Shown here: piece by piece, positions 42,575-50,740 of the stretch | Position numbering within the stretch: position 1 is the stretch's first letter | Layout: the number at the start of each line of letters is the position of its first letter | NCBI RefSeq assembly: GCF_048984525.1 | Contig: NZ_JBMGJC010000001.1 | Coordinates: forward strand, 62,001-126,000 | DNA from: Syntrophopropionicum propionicicum_A | GTDB lineage: Bacteria > Bacillota > Desulfotomaculia > Desulfotomaculales > Pelotomaculaceae | Reading direction: 5' to 3' | Length of the DNA stretch: 64,000 nt | Program-made: the position numbers and the translations under genes | The notes under the pieces: generated by a model | Databases searched by the model: none | Told to the model about the DNA's origin: nothing | Seen by the model: the letters and a program-made list of their open reading frames with translations, nothing else

Positions 42575-44560
42575 ATGGCAAAGAGGATTGGTCTTTTCGT
42601 TTGCTGGTGCGGCTCCAATATCGGAGGTGTAATTGACGTCCCGAAAGTCGTTGAAGAGGCGAAAAATTTTCCGGGAGTCGCTTTTGCCACCGATTACAAA
42701 TACATGTGTTCGGAGCCTGGCCAGGATACGATAATAAAAGCAATCAAGGAACACAACCTGGACAGGGTGGTCGTGGCCTCATGTTCACCGAGGCTGCACG
42801 AACCCACCTTCCGGAAAACCTTAGTCAAGGCCGGCTTAAACCCGTACATGTATGAGATGGCCAATATCCGCGAGCAGTGCACCTGGGTCCACTCTGATGA
42901 TAAAGAAGGCGCCACCAGGAAAGCGATCGCCCTTATCAAAAGGGCTCTTTCAAAGGTTTCCAAGGTGGAACCTCTGTTTGAATCATATATCCCGGTCACT
43001 AAAAAGGCGCTTGTTATCGGCGGCGGTATTGCCGGCATGCAGGTGGCCATAGATATTGCCGACACAGGACACCAGGTCATCCTGGTAGAAAGGGAGCCAA
43101 CCATCGGCGGGAAAATGGCCATGCTGGACAAGACGTTTCCCACCCTTGACTGCTCCGCCTGAATAAGCACGCCAAAGATGGTTGCTGCGGGTCAGCATCC
43201 TAACATTCAGTTAATGACTTATTCTGAAGTAACAGAAGTAAGCGGCTATATCGGCAACTTTGAAGTTACCATCAAACAGAAGCCGCGCTATGTAGACCAC
43301 AAGGTATGCACAGGCTGCGGCACATGCTGGGAAAAATGCCCCACCAAGGTGCCGAGCCAGTATGACCTGGGTATAGGCACAAGGAAGTGCATTTATATCA
43401 ACTTCCCGCAGGCTGTACCAGGCAAACCGATCATAGATCCGGAAAACTGCCGCTATTTAAAAACAGGAAAATGCGGCGTCTGCAAGAAAATCTGCCCCAC
43501 CGGCGCGGTTGATTTTGAGCAGAAAGAAGAAATTATCAAGGAAAAAGTGGGAGCCATCGTGATGGCTACCGGCTTTGACCTATTCAACTGGGAAGAAGCA
43601 TACGGAGAGTACGGGTACGGCCGCTTTAAAGATGTTATCACCGGCCTGCACTTTGAGCGTATGTCAAACGCCTCGGGCCTGACAGGGGGCAAAATCATAC
43701 GTCCTTCTGACGGCAAAGAGCCAAAATCGGTTGTATTTATCAAGTGCGTTGGTTCAAGGGACGAGGCCAAAGGCAAGGAGTACTGTTCCCGCGCCTGCTG
43801 TATGTACACGGCCAAGCACGCCCACCAGGTCCTCGATAAAATCGAAGGCTCCAGCGCGTATGTATTTTACATGGACGTGCGCACACCGGGCAAGGCCTAT
43901 GACGAGTTTTACCGTCGCACGGTTGAGGAAGGCGCCCAGTATATCAGGGGCCGGGTCTCAAAAATATACCAGCAGGGTGACAAGCTGATCGTTATGGGAG
44001 CCGATACCCTGCTTGGCAGACCGGTTACAGTGGAAGCCGACCTGGTAGTACTGGCCACGGCCATGATCCCGAGCGAAGGGTCGGACAAAATTGCCCAGAT
44101 GGTCAGCTGCCCGACGGACAAGGACGGTTTCTTCTCAGAAGCCCACCCGAAATTAAGGCCTGTTGAAACAATGACCGGCGGCTTGTTCCTGGCCGGCGCC
44201 TGCCAAGGCCCGAGAGACATCCCTGACACGGTGTCCCAGGCCAGCGGCGCGGCGGTTAAGGTTGTGGCCCTGCTGAACAATGACCAACTGGCCACCGACC
44301 CGATGATTACCCAGATAGACGAAAAAATGTGCTCCGGTTGTCTTGTCTGCAAGGGCGTTTGTCCCTACAAGGCAATTGAAGAAAAAACCATTACCGAACG
44401 TATTGCTGGCAAACCTGTGGAGCGTGTGGTTGCCAGCGTCAACACCGGTCTTTGTCAGGGTTGCGGCAACTGCACGGTGGCATGCCGGGCCGGCGCCGCG
44501 AACCTGAAGGGATTCACTAACCAACAAGTGCTTGCGGAGGTGGACGCCCTGTGTCGATAG
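42575..44560 (+). CDS. hdrA: Selenocysteine-containing HdrA, electron-bifurcating flavoprotein
   Basis: A 661-residue HdrA read through one in-frame UGA at 43160-43162 (residue 196). The codon falls in DCSA-U-ISTPKM, where HdrA proteins have DCSACI(L)TPKM, a conserved Cys ligand near the FAD; Sec here is known in methanogen HdrA. Upstream are an N-terminal Cys-containing domain and FAD motif VIGGGIAGMQVAID; downstream are four-cluster ferredoxin motifs (CTGCGTCWEKC, CGVCKKICP, CSGCLVCKGVCP, CQGCGNCTVAC). The frame is the same on both sides with no lesion. HdrA bifurcates electrons between HdrBC and ferredoxin. The end overlaps flxD by 10 bases. Confidence 0.95.
43160..43200 (+). promoter_or_regulatory. 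UGA codon and SECIS-like hairpin in hdrA
   Basis: After UGA (43160-43162) and 17 intervening bases comes GGTTGCTG (43180-43187), loop CGGGT, CAGCATCC (43193-43200): 7 of 8 pairs with one T-T mismatch and a G within the first two loop bases, as bacterial SECIS elements usually have. Confidence 0.6.
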
Positions 44561-44982
44561 CGACTGAATATAATCCGATAATAGTTGGTTTTAACTGTAA
44601 CTGGTGCAGTTACGCGGGCGCCGACCTGGCCGGGGTCAGCCGGATGAAATATCCCGCCAACGTGCGGGTCATCCGTGTTCCATGTTCCGGCCGGGTTAAT
44701 CCGTCGTTTGTTTTAAGGGCCTTCCAAAAAGGCGCTGACGGCGTACTGGTCTCAGGGTGACACCCGGGGGACTGCCACTATTCTAGTGGCAATTATTTCA
44801 CACGGAGACGCTACCTGTTGTTAAAGCGGCTGCTTGAATATGTCGGCTTTGAGCCGGGCCGCTTCCAGGCGCGCTGGATATCCGGTTCTGAAGGGGCTAA
44901 ATTTACCACGACAATCAAGAATATGACGGAAAAAATCAAATCCCTGGGTCCTAATAAAAAGATGAGGGATGATATCGTATGA
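44551..44982 (+). CDS. flxD: Selenocysteine-containing FlxD/MvhD iron-sulfur subunit
   Basis: A 143-residue MvhD-family protein with an in-frame UGA at 44758-44760 (residue 70). The context GADGVLVSG-U-HPGDCHY matches the family GADGVLVSGCHPGDCHY exactly apart from Cys/Sec; Sec at this Cys is known in VhuD of methanogens. The N-terminus has the CNWCSYAGAD motif. MvhD binds a [2Fe-2S] cluster and hands electrons from the NADH-oxidising Flx module to HdrA. GTG start inside the hdrA end; its stop overlaps flxC (ATGA). Ordinary gene callers would truncate it at residue 69. Confidence 0.94.
44758..44792 (+). promoter_or_regulatory. UGA codon and SECIS-like hairpin in flxD
   Basis: Twelve bases after the UGA is a perfect 7-bp hairpin TGCCACT (44773-44779), loop ATTCT, AGTGGCA (44785-44791). 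The position fits a bacterial SECIS, though the loop lacks an early G. Confidence 0.5.
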
Positions 44983-45941
44983 TGGACGTTATTCAGCAGC
45001 TGAGGGAGCAGGCTAAAAAGCTCCTGGAAGAGAAAAAAGTTGATTTGGTAATAGGTTTTGGCCAGGGAACGGAGTTAGCCCGGACTACGCCTGTCTTTAT
45101 AGACAGCCCCGAAGGCGTATCCGCACTGACCTGGGGACCGTTCTGCGCCAACAACCTGGCCAAGTATGTGGCTGATTATAAAAACGCGCCGGGCAATGTC
45201 GCTGTCGTGGTTAAAGGCTGCGATTCCAGGTCTCTGATCAGGCTTCTGGACGACAACCAGATCAGCAGGGACAAGGTAGTAGTAATCGGCGTTCCCTGCC
45301 CGGGCCAGCTCGAGTGGCAGAAGGTGGCGGCTGAAGTCAAGCCGGGCGCCAGCCTGAAAGAAACAGCCGACAACGGGGAGAGTTTCTCCGTTAAAACTGA
45401 CGCTGGCGATTACAGCTTCAACAAAAAAGACTACATGCTGCACAGGTGCCTGGTCTGTGAAAATCCGAACCCGGTAGTGTCAGACATTACCATCGGCAAA
45501 GAGCTTCCGGTTAAGAACTACGAGGAAAGATTCGCTGAAGTATCGGAACTGGAGCAGAAGAGCACCGAGGATAAAAGTGATTACTGGGACAAGCAGTTCA
45601 GCCGTTGCCTGCGCTGTTACGCCTGCCGTAACGTCTGCAGCGTCTGCACCTGCCAGGTCTGCGTGTTTGACCAGATGCTGCCCATGTGGGTCTCGAAGAG
45701 GACTAACCTCTCCGAGAACACGGCATTCCATATTACCAGGGCTTTCCACGTGGCTGGCCGCTGCGTTGACTGCGGGGAATGCGACCGTGTCTGCCCAATG
45801 GATATACCGCTGCGCAAACTGAACCAGAAGATCCACAAGGATCTTGGAGATTTATTCGATTCTCCGACACCGGGATCAAAACCGGGAATACCTTCGGCGC
45901 TGGGCGACTTCTCGCCTGGTGATCCTGAGGAGTTTATGTAA
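44979..45941 (+). CDS. flxC: FlxC-like iron-sulfur subunit (FrhB-like)
   Basis: A 320-residue protein. The N-terminal ~170 residues resemble the F420-hydrogenase beta/FrhB-like domain (VVVKGCDSRSLIRLL, IGVPCPGQ), and the C-terminal part has Cys-rich cluster motifs CLRCYACRNVCSVCTCQVC and CVDCGECDRVCP. In FlxABCD of Desulfovibrio this subunit wires the NADH-oxidising part to HdrABC. It overlaps flxD by 4 bases. The FlxC name is given from gene order and domain type. Confidence 0.82.
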   Translation: MMDVIQQLREQAKKLLEEKKVDLVIGFGQGTELARTTPVFIDSPEGVSALTWGPFCANNLAKYVADYKNAPGNVAVVVKGCDSRSLIRLLDDNQISRDKVVVIGVPCPGQLEWQKVAAEVKPGASLKETADNGESFSVKTDAGDYSFNKKDYMLHRCLVCENPNPVVSDITIGKELPVKNYEERFAEVSELEQKSTEDKSDYWDKQFSRCLRCYACRNVCSVCTCQVCVFDQMLPMWVSKRTNLSENTAFHITRAFHVAGRCVDCGECDRVCPMDIPLRKLNQKIHKDLGDLFDSPTPGSKPGIPSALGDFSPGDPEEFM

Positions 45942-45956
45942 AAGGAGGTGCTGAGC

Positions 45957-46997
45957 ATGGAAGCAAGAGTTGTAAATAAAGGACAACTGCCTGAATTGCT
46001 GGATAAACTGGCGAATGACTATGACCTGGTCGCGCCGGTACAGGATGAATCTGTAGTGCTTTTCAGAAAGATATCAGGCGCCAAGGACGCGTTCCTGGAA
46101 TACACCAATTCAGACGTGTCTCCCAAAGGGTGTTTTCTGCCGCAGAACGAAAAGACATTCAATTACACTTATACGGGAGACTCCATTGAGATCATCAAGC
46201 CTGAAGCCGCGAAGAAAGCTGTCCTCTTCGGAGCGCGCCCCTGCGACATCAAGGCGATCACGACGCTTGACCCTGTTTTCGAGGGGGAGAAGTTCGGTGA
46301 CGAATATTACTCCGCCAAGCGGGAAAACACAGTAATAATCGGTTTGAGCTGTGCAAAGGTCCTCAGCACCTGCTTCTGCTATGCTTTCGAAGGCGGGCCG
46401 TGTGACGGGACCGGTGCGGACCTGTTGTTTACTGAGATCGGCGACAAGTATTATGTCGAGGTTTATACTGATAAAGGCAAAGCCCTGGCGGACGCTTACA
46501 GCCAGATTTTCAGCAAGGGCGGGGAGCAGCTGGCCAAGGACAAGGAAGAGCTGGCCAAGAAGCTGGCCGGCGAATTTGTCAGGAAAGTCGACCTGACCGG
46601 CGTCAAGGAACTGATGGACAACAATTTCGAACTGCCGTACTGGAACGGGGACGACCAGAAGAAGTGTATCGGCTGCGGGACATGCACATATGTATGCCCG
46701 ACCTGCCACTGCTTCGATATCTTCGACTACCCGACCGGTGACTTTACCGGCGCCCGGCTGCGCTGCTGGGACTCCTGCATGTACCCGGAATACACGCTCA
46801 TGGCCGGCGGACACAACCCGCGCCCGACCAGGAAAGAGCGTGTGCGCAACCGCTTCATGCACAAGATTAAATACCACCTTGACCGCTATAACATGGTCGG
46901 CTGCGTGGGATGCGGCCGCTGTGTCAGGAAGTGCCCGGTCAATATCGACATCACTAAAATTATCAACGACCTGAAGGAGGTGGCGCAGAATGGCTAA
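45957..46997 (+). CDS. flxB: FlxB-like iron-sulfur subunit (AsrA/hydrogenase-beta-like)
   Basis: A 346-residue protein of the anaerobic sulfite reductase A / hydrogenase beta type. Mid-protein ARPCDIKAITTLD is a family block; two [4Fe-4S] motifs close the protein, CIGCGTCTYVCPTC and CVGCGRCVRKCP. It relays electrons between FlxA flavin and the FlxCD/Hdr parts. ATG 45957 is used because AAAGGAGGTG precedes it ideally; a GTG 9 bases earlier lies in that site. It overlaps flxA by 8 bases. Confidence 0.84.
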   Translation: MEARVVNKGQLPELLDKLANDYDLVAPVQDESVVLFRKISGAKDAFLEYTNSDVSPKGCFLPQNEKTFNYTYTGDSIEIIKPEAAKKAVLFGARPCDIKAITTLDPVFEGEKFGDEYYSAKRENTVIIGLSCAKVLSTCFCYAFEGGPCDGTGADLLFTEIGDKYYVEVYTDKGKALADAYSQIFSKGGEQLAKDKEELAKKLAGEFVRKVDLTGVKELMDNNFELPYWNGDDQKKCIGCGTCTYVCPTCHCFDIFDYPTGDFTGARLRCWDSCMYPEYTLMAGGHNPRPTRKERVRNRFMHKIKYHLDRYNMVGCVGCGRCVRKCPVNIDITKIINDLKEVAQNG

Positions 46998-47835
46998 TAA
47001 TCCTACTGCTCTGACGCCATATCCAGTGACAATTACCAAAATCGTCGACGAGACCAGCGACGTTAAAACCTTTACCGTGGTGTTTGACGATCAGGATTTA
47101 ATGGAGAATTTCGGAAACTTACCGGGCCAGGTATGCATGCTGTCTATATTTGGCGAAGGCGAGTCCACCATTTCCATCACATCCGCGCCGACCAGGGGTA
47201 AATTCCTCGAGTTCACTGTTAAAAGAGTCGGCCGGCTGACCAACATCCTGCACCAAATGGAAGTGGGCCAGAAGTTCGGCGTCCGCGGACCGTACGGCAA
47301 CTGGTTCCCCTTCGATATCATGAAAGGCAAGGACCTGTTCTTCGTGGGCGGCGGTTTCGCCCTGGCGCCTATCCGCTCCCTGATCGACTACGCGCTTTCC
47401 GATCAACACCGTAGTGAATACGGCAAGGTGGAAATCCTTTACGGATCACGTTCTTATGAAGACCTCTGCTTTAAGGGCGACTTGTTTGAGCGCTGGCCGG
47501 GCCTGTCCAATACAGCGGTATATACCACTGTCGACCGCGGGGGTGACAATTGGCAGGGACGCGTAGGACACGTCCCAGGTTACGTGGAAGAAGTAGCCCC
47601 CTCACCGGAAAATAAATTCGCCATCATTGCCGGGCCGCCGATCATGATCAAGTTCGCCCTGCCGGTTATGGAAAAGCTGGGCTTTAAGAACGATCAGATC
47701 ATAACCACCCTGGAAATGAGGATGAAGTGCTGCCTGGGCAAGTGCGGCCGCTGCAACATCGGCTCCAAGTTCGTATGCGTGGACGGGCCGGTATTCAGCC
47801 TGGCCCAGCTAAAAGGCATGCCCCAGGAGTATTAA
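46990..47835 (+). CDS. flxA: FlxA-like FAD/NAD-binding subunit (AsrB/HydG family)
   Basis: A 281-residue ferredoxin-NADP reductase-type flavoprotein: GQVCMLSIFG and SITSAP bind flavin, GVRGPYGNWFP and FVGGGFALAPIRSL the NAD(P), and a C-terminal CCLGKCGRCNIG ... CVDGPVF binds [2Fe-2S]. It is the proposed NADH entry site of the HdrABC-FlxABCD complex. The final gene of the operon, followed by a strong terminator. NADH use is inferred from the Desulfovibrio Flx system. Confidence 0.86.
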   Translation: MANNPTALTPYPVTITKIVDETSDVKTFTVVFDDQDLMENFGNLPGQVCMLSIFGEGESTISITSAPTRGKFLEFTVKRVGRLTNILHQMEVGQKFGVRGPYGNWFPFDIMKGKDLFFVGGGFALAPIRSLIDYALSDQHRSEYGKVEILYGSRSYEDLCFKGDLFERWPGLSNTAVYTTVDRGGDNWQGRVGHVPGYVEEVAPSPENKFAIIAGPPIMIKFALPVMEKLGFKNDQIITTLEMRMKCCLGKCGRCNIGSKFVCVDGPVFSLAQLKGMPQEY

Positions 47836-47854
47836 ACAGAACAATGCCATAGCA

Positions 47855-47885
47855 AACCCCCGGGAAACCCCGGGGGTTGTTTTTA
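47855..47885. terminator. Terminator of the hdr-flx operon
   Basis: AACCCCCGGG (47855-47864) pairs with CCCGGGGGTT (47869-47878) and is followed by GTTTTTATA; it lies between flxA and the convergent membrane protein. Confidence 0.9.
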
Positions 47886-47887
47886 TA

Positions 47888-48280
47888 TTATGACAGTCCC
47901 ACTCCGACCATGCCGCCAAGCGCTCCGGCAAAGGCCGTAACGATAAGTTTATATACAACTCCCACTGCGGCCGCGCCTGTCAGGAAGAGTCCTCCCACCA
48001 GCCAGATTACAAAGAAGAAAACTATACCTACAGCGGCGCCGTGATAAATACCCAGGCGGCCTGCATTTTTACCGGCGCTGACAGAACCAAAGAACGAGCT
48101 GGCGGCGAGGATCGAAACGGCCAACCATGGAACAGCGTGGTCAGTTATTGATGTAAAATGATAGACCAGGCCGGCGGCCAGACTGAAGATAAGTGACAGC
48201 GCCAGGGTTACTGCTGTGCCCCGTATAACAGAGAGCGAATTAATGTTGAGCATAAAATTATCCTTATTTACCAAAGGCAT
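47888..48280 (-). CDS. TIGR04086 family membrane protein
   Basis: A 130-residue protein with about four membrane helices and Gly/Ala-rich segments (FFGSVSAGKNAGRLGIYHGAAVGIVFF), fitting the TIGR04086 family of Firmicutes membrane proteins of unknown function. ATG 48280 follows GGAGGTGAT. It is convergent with flxA and shares its terminator. Confidence 0.8.
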   Translation of the reverse strand: MPLVNKDNFMLNINSLSVIRGTAVTLALSLIFSLAAGLVYHFTSITDHAVPWLAVSILAASSFFGSVSAGKNAGRLGIYHGAAVGIVFFFVIWLVGGLFLTGAAAVGVVYKLIVTAFAGALGGMVGVGLS

Positions 48281-48357
48281 TGCATCACCTCCAGAAACTA
48301 TTTATAATTATTTTTATGTAACTGGTTGTTTAATATAACTTAAATCTAAACAAACCG

Positions 48358-48512
48358 ACAGGATTAACAAAACTCTTAAAACAATCTGACAGGATTAACA
48401 GGATTAAAAACAGATTAAGATAACAAAAATACTAAAATAAACCCATATTTTAAATTTATAAGAATAATTAATCCTGTAAATCTTTAATAATCCTGTAAAT
48501 CCTGTCAATATG
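48358..48512. repeat. AT-rich inverted-repeat element (copy without gene)
   Basis: Left arm 48358-48420 has GACAGGATTAACAAAACTC and GACAGGATTAACAGGATTAA units; right arm 48462-48512 has AATTAATCCTGTAAATC and AATCCTGTAAATCCTGTC. Arms are inverted relative to each other around a short AT-rich centre. Same family as at 3192-3347 and 53131-53882, but its ends are less conserved. Confidence 0.65.
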
Positions 48513-48544
48513 TTTTCCTGAAAAAAAGAACTGCAGATAATGCA

Positions 48545-48733
48545 TCAGTTTGTTTTATTACTTAACTTGTCATATTTTTTTAATTTATTATTAGTAGTAT
48601 TTACCTTGTTTTTTTTACCGGCTGCGGTATTATCATCAACAAAGTCATGTTCCCATTCGCCGTCCAGGTTAACCATCGTCGCAGACCCGGTTTTTTCCCT
48701 GACAAAGCTGCCGCCCTTTTCAAATTTATCCAA
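48545..48733 (-). CDS. Small charged protein, unknown
   Basis: A 62-residue hydrophilic protein beginning at TTG behind AAGGAGG (9-base spacing). It has a motif-like VNLDGEWEHDFVDDN and a Lys/Asn-rich C-terminus. No family is recognised. The ribosome site is the main support; DNA is AT-rich like the adjacent repeats, so a decaying or very young gene is possible. Confidence 0.45.
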   Translation of the reverse strand: MDKFEKGGSFVREKTGSATMVNLDGEWEHDFVDDNTAAGKKNKVNTTNNKLKKYDKLSNKTN

Positions 48734-48852
48734 TCACGAAAACCTCCTTTGTGATAGTATGAAAATGACCTGGTTTTCTTATGCTTAATTGCCACAGAGA
48801 ATATCGATTTTAAGCAGGGGTAAAATGATATTAGCAGGGAAGGAGTGTACTG

Positions 48853-49062
48853 ATGGATAAAATAACTTTACATGTTGAGGGAATGAGCTGCGGACACTGC
48901 AAGGCCGCTGTTGAAAAAGCGCTGAAGGAGCTGGCCGGGGTCCTGGGAGCTGAAGCTGATGTAGCTGCAAAAACAGTTGCGGTAACCTACGATCCAGGTA
49001 AGGTAGGCAGGGACGACCTCGCGGGAGCTGTTGCCGGCGCGGGCTATGAAGTTAAAGATTGA
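48853..49062 (+). CDS. copZ: Heavy-metal-associated (HMA) domain protein, CopZ-like
   Basis: A 69-residue single HMA domain with the metal site GMSCGHC (Cys13, Cys16), and the usual beta-alpha-beta pattern ending GYEVKD. CopZ-type proteins bind Cu(I) and pass it to P-type ATPases or regulators; no copA is nearby, so the metal is not certain. ATG after AAGGAG. Its stop abuts queD. Confidence 0.9.
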   Translation: MDKITLHVEGMSCGHCKAAVEKALKELAGVLGAEADVAAKTVAVTYDPGKVGRDDLAGAVAGAGYEVKD

Positions 49063-49074
49063 GGTTTGAATAGA

Positions 49075-49461
49075 ATGTACGAAATTACAGTGCGGACCCG
49101 CTTTGCCGCGGCACATTATTTAAAAGACTACGACGGCCCCTGTGCCAGGCTGCACGGCCATACCTGGCATATTGAGGCGACCTTCAGGGGAAACATGCTT
49201 GACAGCAAAGGGATGCTGCTCGACTTTGGAGAAGTTAAAAGAAAAATCAAGGCCATTGTGGATGAACTGGACCACAACACCCTGAACGAAGTAGAACCTT
49301 TTTGCGGCAGCAGTGAAAATAACCCGACCGTGGAAAACCTGGCCAGGTACATTTATTACCGTTTGAAAGGCCAGGGTGACGGCCATGACCAGGCTGCTAA
49401 AATTTCCCGCGTGCGTGTCTGGGAATCGCCTGATACTTCAGCGACCTATGCGGAGGTATGA
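49075..49461 (+). CDS. queD: 6-carboxy-5,6,7,8-tetrahydropterin synthase QueD
   Basis: A 128-residue QueD/PTPS family protein: zinc His ligands in FAAAHYL and LHGHTWH, catalytic Cys in GPCARLHGH, and the late LDHNTLNE and NPTVENLARYI motifs. It converts dihydroneopterin triphosphate to 6-carboxytetrahydropterin, the second step to preQ0. ATG 49075 (GAGG at 10 bases) is preferred to a TTG 9 bases upstream. First of the preQ0 genes queD-queC-DUF366-queE-folE. Confidence 0.94.
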   Translation: MYEITVRTRFAAAHYLKDYDGPCARLHGHTWHIEATFRGNMLDSKGMLLDFGEVKRKIKAIVDELDHNTLNEVEPFCGSSENNPTVENLARYIYYRLKGQGDGHDQAAKISRVRVWESPDTSATYAEV

Positions 49462-49472
49462 GGAGGTATGAC

Positions 49473-50153
49473 ATGAAGAGCATCGTGCTTTTGTCCGGCG
49501 GGCTCGATTCCGCTGTTTCCCTGGTCCAGGCCATAAAAGAAACAGAAGTCTTATTGTGTCTCACCTTTGATTACGGCCAGCGCTCCGCGCAAAAAGAAAG
49601 GGAATCTGCCGCTTTTCTGGCTGCCTATTATAAAGTTAAGCACAGGCTGGTGAAACTGGGTTTTCTGGAAAACATTACAAAGACCGCACTGGTTGCAGCC
49701 GCTGCGGATATCCCAGAACCGGAACAGGTCGATCTTGATGATTACAATAAATCCAAAGCAGCGGCCGCAGCAGTCTGGGTGCCGAACAGGAACGGACTGT
49801 TTATCAATATCGCGGCAGCTTTCGCTGAAGCTAACGGCTGTGAAATTATAGTCGCTGGTTTTAACCGCGAGGAAGCTGCGACTTTCCCGGACAACAGCGT
49901 GGAATTTGTTAACGCGGCAAACAGCGCGCTTAGTTATTCCACATTAAATAAAGTCAAACTGGTAAGTTACACGCAGCCGCTTGATAAAATAGAAATTATC
50001 AAACAGGGCATGAAAGAAGGACTTCCTTTTCAGCATATCTGGAGCTGCTACAGGGGCGAAGATAAAATGTGCGGACGCTGCGAAAGCTGCCGGCGCTTTC
50101 AGAGAGCCGCGAAAGCGGCAGGCCTTGCCGGGGACTTTTTTATCAATTCATAA
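49473..50153 (+). CDS. queC: 7-cyano-7-deazaguanine synthase QueC
   Basis: A 226-residue ATP-dependent enzyme that turns 7-carboxy-7-deazaguanine into preQ0 with ammonia. The PP-loop SGGLDSA is at the N-terminus; AGFNREEAATFPDNS is the substrate loop; CYRGEDKMCGRCESC at the C-terminus binds zinc. ATG 49473 follows AGGAGG by 6 bases; an ATG 15 bases upstream is inside queD's end. Confidence 0.95.
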   Translation: MKSIVLLSGGLDSAVSLVQAIKETEVLLCLTFDYGQRSAQKERESAAFLAAYYKVKHRLVKLGFLENITKTALVAAAADIPEPEQVDLDDYNKSKAAAAAVWVPNRNGLFINIAAAFAEANGCEIIVAGFNREEAATFPDNSVEFVNAANSALSYSTLNKVKLVSYTQPLDKIEIIKQGMKEGLPFQHIWSCYRGEDKMCGRCESCRRFQRAAKAAGLAGDFFINS

Positions 50154-50175
50154 TTTTATATGCGGAGGATTAAGG

Positions 50176-50739
50176 GTGAAGAAGCGCTTTACCAGTGAAA
50201 TTATAAAATATGACGGGACCCAGCTGGGTTCGCTGTGGGCTTTTCGCAATTTTGGCCTGCAGGGTGACAGCATCGTTTCTTTTCAGGGGCCGTGCCAGGT
50301 TAACCTTTCAGAAATGGTCGACCTGGCGGACGTGCGCGATAATTCCCCCATTTACAGTGAAAACATGCTGCATTTTATAATTGAGCACTTTGACCTGGAC
50401 CTGGAAAAGACCATTGTAAGACAGAGGCTTTTGATGGCCATCATTAAAGACACGTTGCAGCAATTCACCGGGGTGGCCCTGCGCCGGTCCGGCGATGATC
50501 TGTACCATGAAGATAAAAAATTATCAGTATCCATTGCAACTCTGACGCCGGTTTCCACCATGATCCATACCGGTTTGAACATATTAAGCGACAATGTGCC
50601 CGTACCCGCAGTCGGCCTGGCTGACCTTGGGCTGACTGAACAAGACGCGCCGGGATTAGGAGCTGCCATATGTGATTTGTACACCAGGGAGTGCTCGGAC
50701 ATCCGGATGGCCCGCTGCAAAGTGCGGGGAGTGAAATGA
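50176..50739 (+). CDS. DUF366 family protein in the queuosine cluster
   Basis: A 187-residue DUF366 protein, beginning KKRFTSEIIKYDGTQLGSLWAF and containing a conserved IVSFQGPCQV and MLHFIIEHFD. The function is unknown; members occur in archaea and some Firmicutes. Its place between queC and queE with 1-2 base spacing suggests a part in 7-deazapurine or pterin metabolism. Start GTG 50176 after GGAGGATTAAGG; an upstream in-frame extension overlaps queC. Confidence 0.85.
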   Translation: MKKRFTSEIIKYDGTQLGSLWAFRNFGLQGDSIVSFQGPCQVNLSEMVDLADVRDNSPIYSENMLHFIIEHFDLDLEKTIVRQRLLMAIIKDTLQQFTGVALRRSGDDLYHEDKKLSVSIATLTPVSTMIHTGLNILSDNVPVPAVGLADLGLTEQDAPGLGAAICDLYTRECSDIRMARCKVRGVK

Positions 50740-50740
50740 C

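Noticed and set aside
43160..43162. hdrA as two separate genes or a nonsense pseudogene
   Set aside because: Same frame and family motifs on both sides, UGA at a conserved Cys position, and known Sec at this position in other HdrA proteins.
46110..47039. 309-codon open frame antisense to flxB
   Set aside because: Shadow frame; flxB has clear family motifs and ribosome site.
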